Positions 1-10,800 of a stretch of 64,000 nt of DNA are shown one piece after another. Origin of the DNA: Sporosarcina sp. E16_8 (GTDB taxonomy: Bacteria > Bacillota > Bacilli > Bacillales_A > Planococcaceae); the NCBI RefSeq assembly GCF_017347095.1, contig NZ_JADPRZ010000008.1, forward strand, positions 1-64,000. The letters run 5' to 3'. The notes under the pieces were generated by a model. It had not been told where the DNA came from. It made no database searches and was given only the letters and a program-made list of their open reading frames with translations. Each line of letters begins with the position of its first letter. The first letter of the stretch is position 1. The translations under genes and the position numbers were made by a program.

Positions 1-197
1 TATTGAACTCATTTCTTTATTTAGGGAATATTACATTTTTTTACTGCTATGCAACGCTAGTGAAAAATATCCGTGCACCACCTAATTGTGAAAAATGAAA
101 ATTATCTGAGTCCATGATAGACCATAGAAAAGCCAATGGGTAATAAAAAAGCAAACTCTTTATAGCCAGGAATTTTCCGTTTACAATTATTTTTCAT

Positions 198-278
198 TCA
201 CATCATAATAGTGGTTACGATAATCCCGAGAATGATCCCAAATGTAATGGTCGCACCAAATAATAATACTCGCTTCAA
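198..278 (-). CDS. possible 26-residue membrane peptide
   Basis: A short frame starts at TTG 278 with an AGGGATG ribosome-binding-like sequence six bases upstream. It encodes about 26 residues, nearly all hydrophobic after an initial Lys-Arg, which would make one membrane helix. A second short frame (about 31 residues) follows at once on the same strand down to about 100, so this may be the remains of a longer membrane protein gene. I do not recognise a family. Length alone makes the call weak. Confidence 0.2.
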   Translation of the reverse strand: MKRVLLFGATITFGIILGIIVTTIMM

Positions 279-678
279 TTCTACATCCCTTCATATAGTT
301 AGTACTTGAAGTATATTAATGGGGTCTGAAACATATTCAGTAAATAAATAGACAAGCAATATAGTTTTGAGGTGAAGCGGTTATAGGCTAGTTATTATAG
401 GTTGTCAGATCACTTTGTATTGTGAATTTGTGATGGTTTAATGCCGATTCAAGGCATTCTTCTGGCGATTGCCTTGATGTCTGCACTCGGCCCATCTATA
501 CCGAATGAATGTCAGTATCCTTTGTTTGTTTATATGGATGTGTGAATTGCTCTTTATTTAATGAGGACTAAAATTACCCACTTAAAATCGAATAGAACTC
601 GTCTACAAACTGAAATTCTATCATATAATCAACAAGTATTATGTGTCTGGAAATTCTAAAAAGATGGAGGCGAAATTA
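279..678. other. gene-free stretch before the symporter
   Basis: No convincing gene. A 34-codon frame at 441-545 (plus) encodes a hydrophobic peptide followed by a polar tail, but it has no good ribosome binding site and may be a transporter remnant. The promoter of the downstream symporter must lie here; I could not single one out. Confidence 0.3.
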
Positions 679-2133
679 GTGGAGGGTTTTGTAAATGGTC
701 TGAATAACATTTTATGGAGTATGCCGGTCATCTATATTTTACTTGCGGTCGGTTTGTTTTTCACTATATTGACACGCTTTTTGCAGGTAAGACACATTAA
801 AGAGATGGTCAGATTGATGTTTCAGGGGAAGAGTTCGAAAGCGGGTATTTCCTCCTTCCAGGCGCTATCGATTGCGCTTTCCGGGCGGGTCGGGACAGGA
901 AATATCGCGGGTGTGGCAACGGCAATTTATTTCGGAGGACCAGGCGCTGTCTTTTGGATGTGGGCAATTGCTTTCATTGGGGCCTCAAGTGCCTTTGTTG
1001 AATCAACACTAGCACAAATCTACAAAGTGAAACAAGATGGACAATATCGAGGTGGTCCAGCTTACTTTATTGAGAAAGGGATAGGCTGGAAGTGGTTTGG
1101 GACTTTATTTGCAATTGCAGCTCTGATTGCGATGGCGGTCCTCATGCCAGGCGTCCAATCCAATTCAATTGCCGTTGGGATGAATAACGCATTTAGTATT
1201 CCTCAATGGGGAACTGGACTTGTAATCGTAACTATATTAGGTTTCATCATTCTAGGTGGAGTCAAGCGAATTGCGAACGTTGCACAGATAATCGTTCCGT
1301 TCATGGCACTTGGATACATGTTGGTTGCACTTGTAATCATCGTAATGAATATCAATTTATTACCTGAAGTCTTCGCTTTGATTTTTAAAAGTGCTTTTGC
1401 AATGGATTCGGCTTTTGGTGGAATTATTGGTATGGCGATCATGTGGGGCGTGAAAAGAGGAGTATTTTCAAACGAAGCAGGGCAGGGAACTGGAGCGCAT
1501 GCGGCCGCGGCGGCAGAAGTATCCCATCCTGTCAAACAAGGTTTGGTTCAGTCGTTTTCCGTATATATTGACACATTGTTCGTCTGTTCAGCGACAGCAT
1601 TCATGATCCTGTTTACGGGAATGTATAACACGCAAGCAGAGGACGGCACACATATCGTTAATAATATCCCTGGTGTAGAACAGGGACCAGGGTATACACA
1701 GGCAGCTGTCGACAGTGCTCTCCCTGGTTTTGGAGCAGGCTTTGTAGCCATTGCACTCTTTTTCTTCGCATTTACTACAATCATGGCTTATTACTATATA
1801 GCAGAAACAAATATTGCTTACTTAACACGAAAAAAGAACAAGAAAACGGCTATGCTTTTGTTGAAAATCATTATTCTAATCACGACTTTTTGGGGAACAA
1901 TCCGATCCGCCGAGTTGGCCTGGGCACTTGGAGATGTAGGGTTGGGTATTATGGTTTGGCTGAATGTCATTGCAATCTTACTATTGACCAAACCGGCGCT
2001 ACTTGCCTTGAAAGATTACGAAAGTCAGAAGAAGTTGGGGCTAGATCCTGTTTTTGATCCCAAAAAGCTTGGTATTAAGAATGCGGACTTTTGGGAAAAT
2101 GAATACAAGCAGGATTCAGATGACCGTTTATAA
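679..2133 (+). CDS. sodium:alanine symporter, AGCS family
   Basis: Integral membrane carrier that imports alanine or glycine together with Na+. The 484-residue product has about ten hydrophobic segments and the family blocks TGNIAGVATAIYFGGPGAVF (about residues 72-91) and GGPAYFIEKG (about 126-135), both typical of AGCS carriers; the length is normal. I start at GTG 679 because GGAGG at 666-670 sits eight bases upstream and the protein then begins MEGFVNGLNNILWS, as homologues do. An earlier in-frame GTG at 643 lacks a binding site. It stands alone, closed by a terminator at 2249-2283. Substrate (alanine or glycine, possibly glutamine) cannot be fixed from sequence alone. Confidence 0.93.
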   Translation: MEGFVNGLNNILWSMPVIYILLAVGLFFTILTRFLQVRHIKEMVRLMFQGKSSKAGISSFQALSIALSGRVGTGNIAGVATAIYFGGPGAVFWMWAIAFIGASSAFVESTLAQIYKVKQDGQYRGGPAYFIEKGIGWKWFGTLFAIAALIAMAVLMPGVQSNSIAVGMNNAFSIPQWGTGLVIVTILGFIILGGVKRIANVAQIIVPFMALGYMLVALVIIVMNINLLPEVFALIFKSAFAMDSAFGGIIGMAIMWGVKRGVFSNEAGQGTGAHAAAAAEVSHPVKQGLVQSFSVYIDTLFVCSATAFMILFTGMYNTQAEDGTHIVNNIPGVEQGPGYTQAAVDSALPGFGAGFVAIALFFFAFTTIMAYYYIAETNIAYLTRKKNKKTAMLLLKIIILITTFWGTIRSAELAWALGDVGLGIMVWLNVIAILLLTKPALLALKDYESQKKLGLDPVFDPKKLGIKNADFWENEYKQDSDDRL

Positions 2134-2248
2134 TACTAGGCCAAACATCAATGTCTATTATTGGCATTAAATAGTGTTCAGAAATGAAAAGTATCAGATT
2201 CTAACATAAATAACAATAGTATCAGAATCAGTTTCCTGAGGTTTAGTT

Positions 2249-2283
2249 AAAATCAGCCATGTATGTGAATGGCTGATTTTTTC
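2249..2283 (+). terminator. rho-independent terminator of the symporter gene
   Basis: Inverted repeat AAATCAGCCAT / ATGGCTGATTT with an eight-base loop, followed by a T run. Confidence 0.85.
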
Positions 2284-2459
2284 GTTTCTTCACTTAATAT
2301 GGATGAATTGATCGCCTTTGAATGTCACGCAATAGTCCTGTTGTATGTGACTAAATTCGGGGGAATTGGTTGTGGTAAAATAGGACAACAGATGTTTTTT
2401 CGAAATTGAATGGAATTAATAGTAGACAGATTATACTCGATATAAATGGAGGGACAAAC

Positions 2460-3155
2460 ATGAGATTGAATCAATATATTAGCTCATCGGGACTTTGTTC
2501 AAGACGGAAGGTCGATGTGTTGATTAAAGAGGGAAAAGTGACTGTGAACGGGGAGCAGATTTCACTGGGGCATGTAATTAGTGAAGGGGATCGGGTAGAA
2601 GTGAATGGGCTTCTTATAGAAGCGAAAGAAAATGATATATATCTTATGCTCAATAAACCACCCGGTGTGACGTGCACCGCAGCGAGCCAAATTGAGGGGA
2701 ATATTATCGATTTCATCAATTACCCGGAACGAATTTTTCCTGTTGGAAGGCTAGATAAACAATCTGAAGGTTTAATTCTATTAACGAATGACGGTAGCAT
2801 TGTCAATGAACTTTTACTGGAAGAAAATAATCATGAAAAAGACTATATTGTAACAGTGGATAAAAAAATAACGGCAGTGTTTATGGAGGAAATGGCTAGT
2901 GGTGTAGAAATTTACAATCCTAGAAAAAAAGAAAATGTACGAACAAAGCCATGTAAAGTCGTTCAACTAGATGATACTTGTTTTAAAATCACCATATCAC
3001 AAGGGCTTAACCGGCAAATTAGAAGAATGTGCAGACGTTTTCAATTTACTGTCACTCGTTTGCAACGGGTAAGGATCAAGGAACTCCCACTTGGTGCGTT
3101 AGCTCTTGGTCAATGGCGTCAATTAACGGAAGAAGAAATAGCTGGGTTGAAATGA
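2460..3155 (+). CDS. rluF: 23S rRNA pseudouridine synthase, RluF/RluB-like
   Basis: Isomerises a specific uridine of 23S rRNA to pseudouridine in the cytoplasm. The 231-residue protein has an N-terminal S4 RNA-binding domain (about 1-60, containing SSGLCSRRKVD and VTVNG) and the RsuA/RluB/E/F catalytic domain, with the motif GRLDKQSEG at 96-104 placing the catalytic aspartate at D99. The later GLNRQIRRMCRRF block is typical of the RluF branch. The start is ATG 2460, preceded by GGAGGG; an upstream in-frame ATG at 2406 has no binding site. It appears monocistronic. The RluF assignment over RluB or RsuA rests on the C-terminal block and the short length. Confidence 0.88.
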   Translation: MRLNQYISSSGLCSRRKVDVLIKEGKVTVNGEQISLGHVISEGDRVEVNGLLIEAKENDIYLMLNKPPGVTCTAASQIEGNIIDFINYPERIFPVGRLDKQSEGLILLTNDGSIVNELLLEENNHEKDYIVTVDKKITAVFMEEMASGVEIYNPRKKENVRTKPCKVVQLDDTCFKITISQGLNRQIRRMCRRFQFTVTRLQRVRIKELPLGALALGQWRQLTEEEIAGLK

Positions 3156-3362
3156 AACGTGTATAACTAGGAATTCGGAAAGTTCACTAGTTTCGCGGAG
3201 GAGTACTGATTTATCTTTGTTGGTTTATCCGTACAGATGAATGGCTATAAAAAGTCTGACGCAGGAAGCTGAAAAGTTACGGGAGTGTAACTAATCCTTT
3301 TGGACATACTACAATTTGAACTAAAAAATTGATGTGATGTCTAAACGGAGGTGAAAGAAATA

Positions 3363-3515
3363 ATGCCAAGAAACAAAGATGCCAATAGTGATAGCAATAA
3401 CGATAAAGGGAAGAAAGCCACTAGTGTAACGCCTCAAGGAAATAGAGATACGGAATTCGGTGAAGAGCCAAAAAGTAAGTTAGAAGAAGCAGCCAAAAAG
3501 AAAAACACAAAATAG
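3363..3515 (+). CDS. small hydrophilic 50-residue protein
   Basis: A good GGAGGTGA ribosome binding site precedes ATG 3363. The 50-residue product begins MPRNKDANSD and is rich in Lys, Asn, Asp and Glu, with no hydrophobic core and a basic tail. Composition and size recall the minor small acid-soluble spore proteins or YfhD-like proteins of Bacillales, but I cannot place it in a family. It ends shortly before a two-way terminator. The strong binding site makes translation likely. Confidence 0.6.
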   Translation: MPRNKDANSDSNNDKGKKATSVTPQGNRDTEFGEEPKSKLEEAAKKKNTK

Positions 3516-3551
3516 ATTTTAGCTGCTCAACACATTGGTCTAAACAAATAG

Positions 3552-3587
3552 AAATGCCCTGCCTTAAAACAAGAGACAGGGCATTTT
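3552..3587. terminator. terminator between convergent genes
   Basis: AAATGCCCTG / CAGGGCATTTT stem with a short loop and a T run on the plus strand. It lies between the plus-strand small gene and the convergent minus-strand permease gene and may serve both. Confidence 0.75.
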
Positions 3588-3617
3588 GTAACTTCTCTAA
3601 GAACCATCGTTAACGCC

Positions 3618-4985
3618 TCAAAGGGCTTGAATCTTATTCCGGTGGTTTATTTTACGTATTTGATAAATCACAATCAGTAAAATAAACCAAACTGGAGTTA
3701 CGAACAAGGCAACACGAGTATCTTCGACAAGTGCTAGCACGACAATAACGAATGCTAGGAAAGCAAGGATCAAGTAATTGGAAAATGGATGAAGCGGCAT
3801 TTTAAACTTGCTCGCATTTGCAAGATCTGGTCTCGTTTTACGGTATTTCAAATGGCAGATGACAGTTATTCCCCAAATAAAGATGAAACATACTGTAGAA
3901 ATACTCGTAATCAGTGTAAATACTCCTTCTGGCATGACATAGTTCAAAACAACTGAGATTAGAATGACGACGGTTGAGAAGAACAATGCATTAGAAGGGA
4001 CTTTATTTGAAGTCAGTTTTGAAAATGGTGCAGGTGCATTATTATCTTTTGCAAGTGAGTATATCATTCGACTTGTACTAAAGACAGCGCTGTTACATGC
4101 CGATGCCGCAGATGTTAGCACGACGAAGTTAACGATACCAGCAGCTGCAGCGATACCAACTGCAACAAAAACTTGAACAAATGGGCTTTCCATTGGGTTG
4201 ATGGCATTCCACGGATAAATACTCATGATCACAATTAGTGCACCGATATAGAATATCAAAATCCGAATCGGGATATTATTGATTGCTTTTGGAATAACCT
4301 TTTCCGGGTTTTCTGTTTCCCCAGCTGTCAGCCCTACAAGTTCAATACCGGCAAACGCAAACACAACCATCTGGAATGAAAGGATAAAACCATGAATACC
4401 ATTAGGGAACATGCCACCATGGCTCCATAGATTTGAGAAGCTAGATGGTCCTGAATCAGTGGAAAAGCCTTTTATAATCATATAAATCCCAATAACAATT
4501 AATGCAAGAATCGCAATGATCTTAACTAATGCGAACCAGAATTCCATTTCGCCAAAAAGTTTCACGGTAGCAAGATTCATAAATAGTAAAACAACCAGCG
4601 CAATTAATCCTGGCATCCACTGTGGTACGTCGGGAAACCAAAACTGCGTATAAAGCCCGACTGCGGTTAAGTCGGCCATTGCGATAGAAATCCAGCAGAA
4701 CCAGTACGTCCAACCGGTGACAAATGCCGCCATGTTTCCCATATAGTCTTGTACAAAGTCAACAAAAGAATTATATTCCAAATTAGTTAAGAGTAGTTCT
4801 CCAAGTGCACGCATGATTAAAAAGCAAACTATGCCTGTAATCAAATAAGCGAATAAAATAGAGGGTCCCGCTAAATGAATCGACTTCCCTGCACCAAGGA
4901 ATAATCCAGTTCCGATTGCTCCCCCAATGGCAATTAGTTGTACGTGCCTGTTTTTAAGACCTCTTGACAATTGCTGTTCCTGCAT
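3618..4985 (-). CDS. cycA: AAT-family amino acid permease, CycA-like
   Basis: Proton-coupled amino acid importer with twelve predicted membrane segments in 455 residues. The opening LSRGLKNRHVQLIAIGGAIG, the segment MRALGELLLTNLEYNSF, the GWTYWFCWISIAMAD block and NLATVKLFGEMEFWFA closely match the D-serine/D-alanine/glycine carrier CycA (AapA in Bacillus) as I know it, so that is the best specific guess; other AAT carriers for GABA or proline are less similar. The ATG at 4985 follows a GGAGAGTGGG site. It is transcribed alone, with a terminator-like element convergent at its end. Confidence 0.85.
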   Translation of the reverse strand: MQEQQLSRGLKNRHVQLIAIGGAIGTGLFLGAGKSIHLAGPSILFAYLITGIVCFLIMRALGELLLTNLEYNSFVDFVQDYMGNMAAFVTGWTYWFCWISIAMADLTAVGLYTQFWFPDVPQWMPGLIALVVLLFMNLATVKLFGEMEFWFALVKIIAILALIVIGIYMIIKGFSTDSGPSSFSNLWSHGGMFPNGIHGFILSFQMVVFAFAGIELVGLTAGETENPEKVIPKAINNIPIRILIFYIGALIVIMSIYPWNAINPMESPFVQVFVAVGIAAAAGIVNFVVLTSAASACNSAVFSTSRMIYSLAKDNNAPAPFSKLTSNKVPSNALFFSTVVILISVVLNYVMPEGVFTLITSISTVCFIFIWGITVICHLKYRKTRPDLANASKFKMPLHPFSNYLILAFLAFVIVVLALVEDTRVALFVTPVWFILLIVIYQIRKINHRNKIQAL

Positions 4986-5154
4986 ATGTATTTCCCACTC
5001 TCCGCTTTTCTAGGATGTTCGCACTTTGGGTGTCTCACAATTTAGAATTGATATCCTAGTAAAATTTTAACATACTACCAATAAACTCAACAGCGGAAAA
5101 TTAATACTCAATATGTTTTGATAATTAAGCTTGATCGAAGACCATTTCCCATAC

Positions 5155-5211
5155 TAAAAAGTAAAAGCGCATTGGCTAACCAAGTTTGGCTGTTCAACAC
5201 GCTTTTACTAT
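5155..5211 (-). terminator. terminator of the HAD phosphatase gene
   Basis: Read on the minus strand, AGTAAAAGCG and CGCTTTTACT form the stem around a long loop, followed by TTTTT. It lies just past the stop codon of the minus-strand HAD gene. Confidence 0.7.
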
Positions 5212-5226
5212 ACATAAATTTCTATT

Positions 5227-5919
5227 TCAATAAGTAACCTGATGACCGAAATTAAATTCGTTCCAGTATTGAATTTCATATGTGGGACGCGCGGTAGTTG
5301 AATTTATCTTTTGTTGCGGATTGAACCAACAAGTATCGATTCCGAAGTTATTGCCGCCTTGAATATCAGATGAAAGTGAGTCTCCAATCATAAGGACTCG
5401 GGATTTGTCTGCTATTCCTAGTTTATTGAAGGTGTACTCGAATATCTCCGCCTGCGGTTTTTGGTAACCTGCCTCTTCAGATGTAATGATAGCTTCGAAT
5501 GAGTTTTTTAATACGGATCCATCTATTCGGGCCAACTGAACATCTTTAAATCCGTTAGTCAATATCGCCAATTTACAACCCGCCAGGCTAGTTAGCATTT
5601 CGGTCACACCTTCAATGAGATGGACTTCTTTACCCAAGTTTTCAAGATAAGTTTGTCCAAATACCTCGGCATTCATATCGAGACCGTGTTGCATGAACAA
5701 ACGCTTAAATCTTTCCGTTTTTAACTCTGCCAATGAAATACGTCCTTGTTCCAAATCATCCCACAGTACCTTGCTGATTGTGTTGTAACTAGCCCTGTAG
5801 TCCCTTAATCCATTCGGGAAACCACTTGATTGGAATGAATGAGAAAACGCGCTTTTTTCTGTTTCGCCAAAATCAAACAACGTATCATCTAAATCAAATA
5901 AGAATATATCATATATCAC
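5227..5919 (-). CDS. HAD hydrolase, YjjG-like pyrimidine nucleotidase
   Basis: Haloacid dehalogenase superfamily phosphatase. Motif I is FDLDDTLFDF near the N-terminus (nucleophile D9, acid/base D11), motif II is LTNG, and motif IV is in VLMIGDSLSSDIQGG, followed by NNFGIDTCWFN. This order and the 230-residue length match the YjjG/YfnB group, which dephosphorylates (non-canonical) pyrimidine nucleotides. I take GTG 5919 as start because AAAGGATGAG lies six bases upstream and the product then begins directly before motif I; the frame extends 18 codons further to ATG 5973 without a better site. The physiological substrate is inferred from the family. Confidence 0.82.
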   Translation of the reverse strand: MIYDIFLFDLDDTLFDFGETEKSAFSHSFQSSGFPNGLRDYRASYNTISKVLWDDLEQGRISLAELKTERFKRLFMQHGLDMNAEVFGQTYLENLGKEVHLIEGVTEMLTSLAGCKLAILTNGFKDVQLARIDGSVLKNSFEAIITSEEAGYQKPQAEIFEYTFNKLGIADKSRVLMIGDSLSSDIQGGNNFGIDTCWFNPQQKINSTTARPTYEIQYWNEFNFGHQVTY

Positions 5920-6030
5920 AAACGTCTCATCCTTTTCAAACAGCACTTTTTTATTATGATGCCAGTATAACATGATTTACCGTTTTAATATCCGCAATAG
6001 GTGCCACACAGATAACTACTTTAAGTCATC

Positions 6031-6073
6031 AAAAAAAGCGCGCGTGCAGAACTTGTTCATCTGCAAGCGCGTT
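6031..6073 (-). terminator. terminator of the urea channel gene
   Basis: On the minus strand a GC-rich hairpin, CGCGCTTGCAG pairing with CTGCACGCGCG, is followed by seven T residues directly after the stop codon. Confidence 0.85.
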
Positions 6074-6075
6074 AT

Positions 6076-7017
6076 TTAGATTTTCGGAAAAAACTTTCTT
6101 GCAGCTATAAATAACCAAGTACATACGATGAAAGGGAACGTTAGCGCAGGAAGTCCTAGTGGATTGAGAAGAAATTCTAATCCTGCAGTAACCGGAACTG
6201 TCAAAGTAGCAGCTATTATCCCAGTCAGTGGCGTTTTATCAGGTTTATTATCAAATACGAGACTTACGGCTATAATTGTCAAAACGGCGTTGTAATTATA
6301 CAAACCTAAATTCAAAGATTGCGGATCTACACCCATAAAATAGGCAGCTATCCAGGATACAAACGTACCAATAATCGCATAAATCCCGAATCGCCAACCT
6401 GCCAAGAAAAGCCCGACAAGAATGAGGGATCCTGTCAAAAGAGAATCAATGATGAAAACTTCACCGATTCCTTTTATCAAACCAACTATTAAAGTCGGCG
6501 TCCCCTCAGTTTCCAAATTCCAGCGTGCGGGGGAGCTTATGACAAAATCTGGATCCATGTGAAGTGCATCGGACCGGTAAGTAACTAGTAGTCCGATCCA
6601 TGTAATAAAAACGAACGGTATCGTTAGTATAGGAATTCCCCAATTTGCAATCCATTTCGTTAGTATAGCCATTGATAAAGCGGCAATTGCTGCAGAAATG
6701 AGAGCAATTAGCCAGCGATTCCCCCCAGTTAAAAAAAGAATTACGGCCATTCCACTTAGAACGGAATTGAAACTGTAAATCCCAGCATCAATCAGCGAAC
6801 GGTCTCCACCGCAATATTGTGCAGTAAGCGTTCCGACTAAAGAACAAAGAAAAGCCATTAGACCAAGAAATGGGAAGTGGAGCGTAATGCCCAAAAGAAT
6901 CAGAAACCCTGAAAAAGCATTATCAACTAGAATGACTTGTGAAAACCCTTTTAATGACGCCAAAATAAGAGCTGTAAACTTATTGGAAAGTGTGGGATTA
7001 GAATTAATTTGCTGCAT
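6076..7017 (-). CDS. urea channel, UT (SLC14) family
   Basis: Membrane channel for facilitated urea uptake. The 313-residue protein shows the internal duplication of the UT fold: GIYSFNSVLSGMAVILFL and GLYNYNAVLTIIAVSLVF are matching halves, and each half has the family's LPxxTxPF-type signature (GIPILTIPF and GLPALTFPF). The start ATG 7017 is preceded by AGGAGATG. It is transcribed alone; no urease or nickel gene is next to it in the window. The UT assignment is strong; urea as substrate follows from the family. Confidence 0.88.
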   Translation of the reverse strand: MQQINSNPTLSNKFTALILASLKGFSQVILVDNAFSGFLILLGITLHFPFLGLMAFLCSLVGTLTAQYCGGDRSLIDAGIYSFNSVLSGMAVILFLTGGNRWLIALISAAIAALSMAILTKWIANWGIPILTIPFVFITWIGLLVTYRSDALHMDPDFVISSPARWNLETEGTPTLIVGLIKGIGEVFIIDSLLTGSLILVGLFLAGWRFGIYAIIGTFVSWIAAYFMGVDPQSLNLGLYNYNAVLTIIAVSLVFDNKPDKTPLTGIIAATLTVPVTAGLEFLLNPLGLPALTFPFIVCTWLFIAARKFFPKI

Positions 7018-7208
7018 TTGGACATCTCCTGTGTATTATTTGCGTTAAAGAGTTCATAATTAGTTGTCCAATGAGCGCAAAAAATAGTGATAGTAAGTAC
7101 CTTTTAAATACTATTAAAGTATAGTACCACGAAAAGGGCTTTACTAATACAAAGAATAGTGTAGAATGTAAATTTGTAAATAAATAAAAACTCATTTAGG
7201 AGTGTCTA

Positions 7209-7654
7209 ATGAAATTTTCAGAGAAGAATGTACTGATTGCCACAGGGATATTGTTTATTATTGTCGTAGCCATGTTGTGAACTTTGGCAACCAATAGACT
7301 GCTGGGCAACTTGAGAAGAAGCCTACTATAGAACTTGCTTCATTATCTGATAGCATAGATGATGGGAAACTGACTTTGGAATTTAGAAAACCGACTAACG
7401 ATATTCAATAAGAATAATAATTCATTTTGTGGAGAGCCTAAACGGCAGAATCGGCAGAATGATTATTTACAAGTTGAAGCCTATATTCCTGGATTAATTC
7501 AAGGAGATATAGTAAGAATTGTAATAGAAGATACTACATCAAAAAGAATTTAAGATTAAATACAAAACTTCTCGAAATAGCGGCATTACGATTTAAGACA
7601 AATGTTGAACGCATTCAAGAGCTTTTAGGTGCAATATCCATGTTTTCATTATAA
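7209..7654 (+). pseudogene. decayed gene, family unknown
   Basis: A start ATG 7209 with AGGAGTG upstream opens a frame for a 23-residue N-terminal membrane segment that stops at 7280. Beyond it, coding-like stretches continue in shifting frames (for example a piece containing LTLEFRKPTNDIQ, then YLQVEAYIPGLIQGDIV, then LEIAALRFKTNVERIQELLG), up to a well-formed terminator at 7671. This looks like one membrane-anchored protein gene broken by several frameshifts. I cannot name the family. Confidence 0.45.
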
Positions 7655-7670
7655 GATTGAAAAACCTATG

Positions 7671-7705
7671 ACTGATTGTCTCCGAATATGGAGCAATCAG
7701 TTTTT
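7671..7705 (+). terminator. terminator downstream of the decayed gene
   Basis: ACTGATTG-CTCC / GGAG-CAATCAGT hairpin followed by TTTTT. It marks the end of a former transcription unit. Confidence 0.75.
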
Positions 7706-7862
7706 GAGTGTCCGAATATAGGGCTAGAAATGCATTCCTTTAAATTAAAATAATTGTCATCCCTTAATAGTAATTGAACCAATTGATTGTTTGTATACAT
7801 TTTTCATAAATACAGTGTCATACTTAAGAATAGACCAAATTTACGGAAGGAAGGCATGCTTA

Positions 7863-10800
7863 ATGGGACAAAAATCAACCATAAATGAAACGATGCGCTG
7901 TGGGCTTGAAATTACGGCTAATGCACGCAAAGAACTCATGAAATGGTCAACGGATGAGCACGCCTTTTTTTCGATGCAGGTTGCCTTCGATGTACATATT
8001 GAAAAGCGTCCCAATAATAGACAAGGCAATATGTCTTTTTCGTTGTTCTTTGATAATGGCTCGAACGAAGCTTTATCCAAGCGTTTAAACAATAGAGTAG
8101 CCGTAATGGAATGTGTTTATCAAAATGATGGTTTTTTAGCAACAGGTTTTCACATAAGGGGCCGTAGAGAACCCGTACAGACGAACAGGCGTCTTCCGGC
8201 ACGGTTGAAGTTTCTTGTAGGCCGCAGCACTGGAATTGCGATGCCTATTGATTTGTATACAAGCATCCGTGAATTGCCGATTGCCCAAGAACGCTCTGAG
8301 TATGTGAAGAAAAGAATTGCCAGCTGGGAAGGTTATTTGCGTATACAAGAAAGTAATGCGGATGTTGCAGATTTGACAACGGCTTTTTCAATGGCTAGTT
8401 TTAATGAAGATTTCAGTAAACTGAGTATTGTTTGTAGTGGATTAAAAGGAAATGAATGGAATACAATTAAAGGTTTTAGTGCCAAGATGAAAGGGCTACA
8501 ATATGACATTGGAAGCGTTATAAATGCAGATAGGTCTAAGAAAATTATTGAAATCGAACTAAGTCGGAATTATAAAGAAATGGCAAGACGGAATGAATGG
8601 CATCCGAAATCGTATAAGGAAGTTGTATTTAGTAATTTTGCTGAGCTTAGTCAGGTAAAAAGACTAAGGAAAGGTTTTAAAGATCTTCAAGATGGTCTAG
8701 CAGCCAATGCGAATTTAGAAAAAGTGCTTTTTGAGGAGCGACCAGTCGTTCGTATCTCGAAGAAACAGCAAGAACTAGTTTTTCATAACGAGTTAAATGA
8801 ATTCCAGCAAGAAGCCGTAACTGGCGCAATGACATCAAATGATCTGTACGTGATTCAGGGGCCTCCAGGGACTGGAAAGACGACGGTTATCTCTGAAATT
8901 TGTCATCAAAATGTCAAGGCAGGGTTGCGCACACTCGTAGCCTCACAAGCAAATCTAGCAGTGGACAATGCACTCGGCAGATTATTAGCCCATCAAGATA
9001 TTAGGATTTTACGTTATGGTCGGACAGATAGCATTGAAGAAGAAGGAAAAAAGTTTATTGAAGAAAATGTAGCATTGAACTGGAAAAACGAAACGTTAGA
9101 AGCTGTGAATAATCAGCTTCAGTCAAATTCTGAAAAAGAAGCGCAACTTCAGGATGATTTAGCTAGTTGTGAAGTACGATTGGGAAAAATTCAACTTGAC
9201 TTACTGTCATTAGATGAAAAAGTAAAGCAAAAAGAAGAGGCTGAAGCACAACACCTTGTCCTTTCTAGCGAAATCATGAAGCTCAGTAAAAAAGCAGAAA
9301 TCTATAAAAAAGAACGTGAAGAATTACTAGGTAATGAAGCTGCTTTAAATAAACTAGCCGATGTATTAAACGAGGAAATTAGTCGACTTGAACAAATTTT
9401 ACTAGTAGCAAATATTAGTCCAAAGACAATTGATAAGATGGAGAAATTAGAATTCCAATTAGAGAAAATGCGTCATTACATAAGCTATTATCAAACAAGA
9501 CAAATGATTGATGATACAGAAAATGCAATTGTAATTATAGGTAAAGAACTAGAACTGAAAAGTAATAAAATCGATACTATTCATGTATTTGTGAAACAGT
9601 TAGATTCAATAACCAAAATAGATTTATTGAAAAATCGGTTGGAGTTTTTCGGAATTGTACCGACCTTTAATATGAATTGGAAAATGACCGAACTAAATAA
9701 GGTGATTGATTCAATTAAATCTGACACGACCAGCGGCGAATACAGTGATTGGCAAGAACTACAAAACCGACTTTTAGCCGCTATAGAGATGATAGAGCGT
9801 TTGTTGAAAGAGCATGGATTTCTTCCAAATGCAGTTAGAAGAACAGTGAATCAAAAGTATAGTTCAGTGACAGATATTCATGGGCTCATTGATCGTGTTG
9901 GGAAATTTCTAATCGATCCATCGACTAAAAGTAGTCTTGAAACGAGGAATTATTCGGCTCGAAAATATGACAATCTCGATAAAATAGCCATTGCTTTGGA
10001 GATGTTACGTGAAAGAAAGAATTATGTGCAGACACAGGGCGGAAACTTGGAAAAGCAAAATCAAATCAGGTTGGATGCCGAAAAAATGTTTGCTGATATT
10101 AAGACAGAAATAATCGATCATACCCATCAATTCATTTCAGAAATAGAACAGGAAAGAAGCGCCATGCAGCGCAATGCAGAAAATCACCAAATAACACTAA
10201 ATGATCTCCAGCGTACAGCTGACAAACTTCAAAATGTGGTAGAAACTGTCGATGAAACGGTATCACTTAGTGAAGTGAAAGAACAATTGGTCCAAAAAGA
10301 ACGAGTCTATGCCGATTATTTGGATAAGAAGGAGATGCTTAAAGAATATACCAAGGGGTTAGATGCTAAAAACTGCGAAGTCGACGTTAATGCTCAAGCA
10401 TTGAAAAACAATAATGCGGCGCTTCAAGTCATAAGTGAAGAACTTGAATTGGTAAATGACGAGCGCCTTGAGCAGGAAAGCCTACTAGCACCTCTAATGG
10501 AACTGCTCGCCCAGAATCCCGAAGAACAGCGTCAACAAACGCAAACTTCATTAATGAATTTATCGGAAAAAATGAAAAAACTCAAAGTTGACAAAGAGCG
10601 CATGCCTATCAACCATTCACTTCAAGAAGAATGGAGGACACTGCTCACGGAAGCGAATGAATATGATCTTGACGAAATTCGGAAAATGTATGTACAACAT
10701 GCGAATGTAATCGGAACAACTTGCGTCGCGTCTGCGAGACGTGATTTCATGGAGGAGTATCCAACATTCGATGTGGTCATTATCGATGAGGTTTCTAAAG

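Noticed and set aside
643-678. Longer symporter reading from GTG 643
   Set aside because: No ribosome binding site there. GTG 679 has GGAGG eight bases upstream and gives the usual N-terminus.
1203-1784. Minus-strand frames inside the symporter gene
   Set aside because: They mirror the codon pattern of the symporter on the other strand and lack binding sites.
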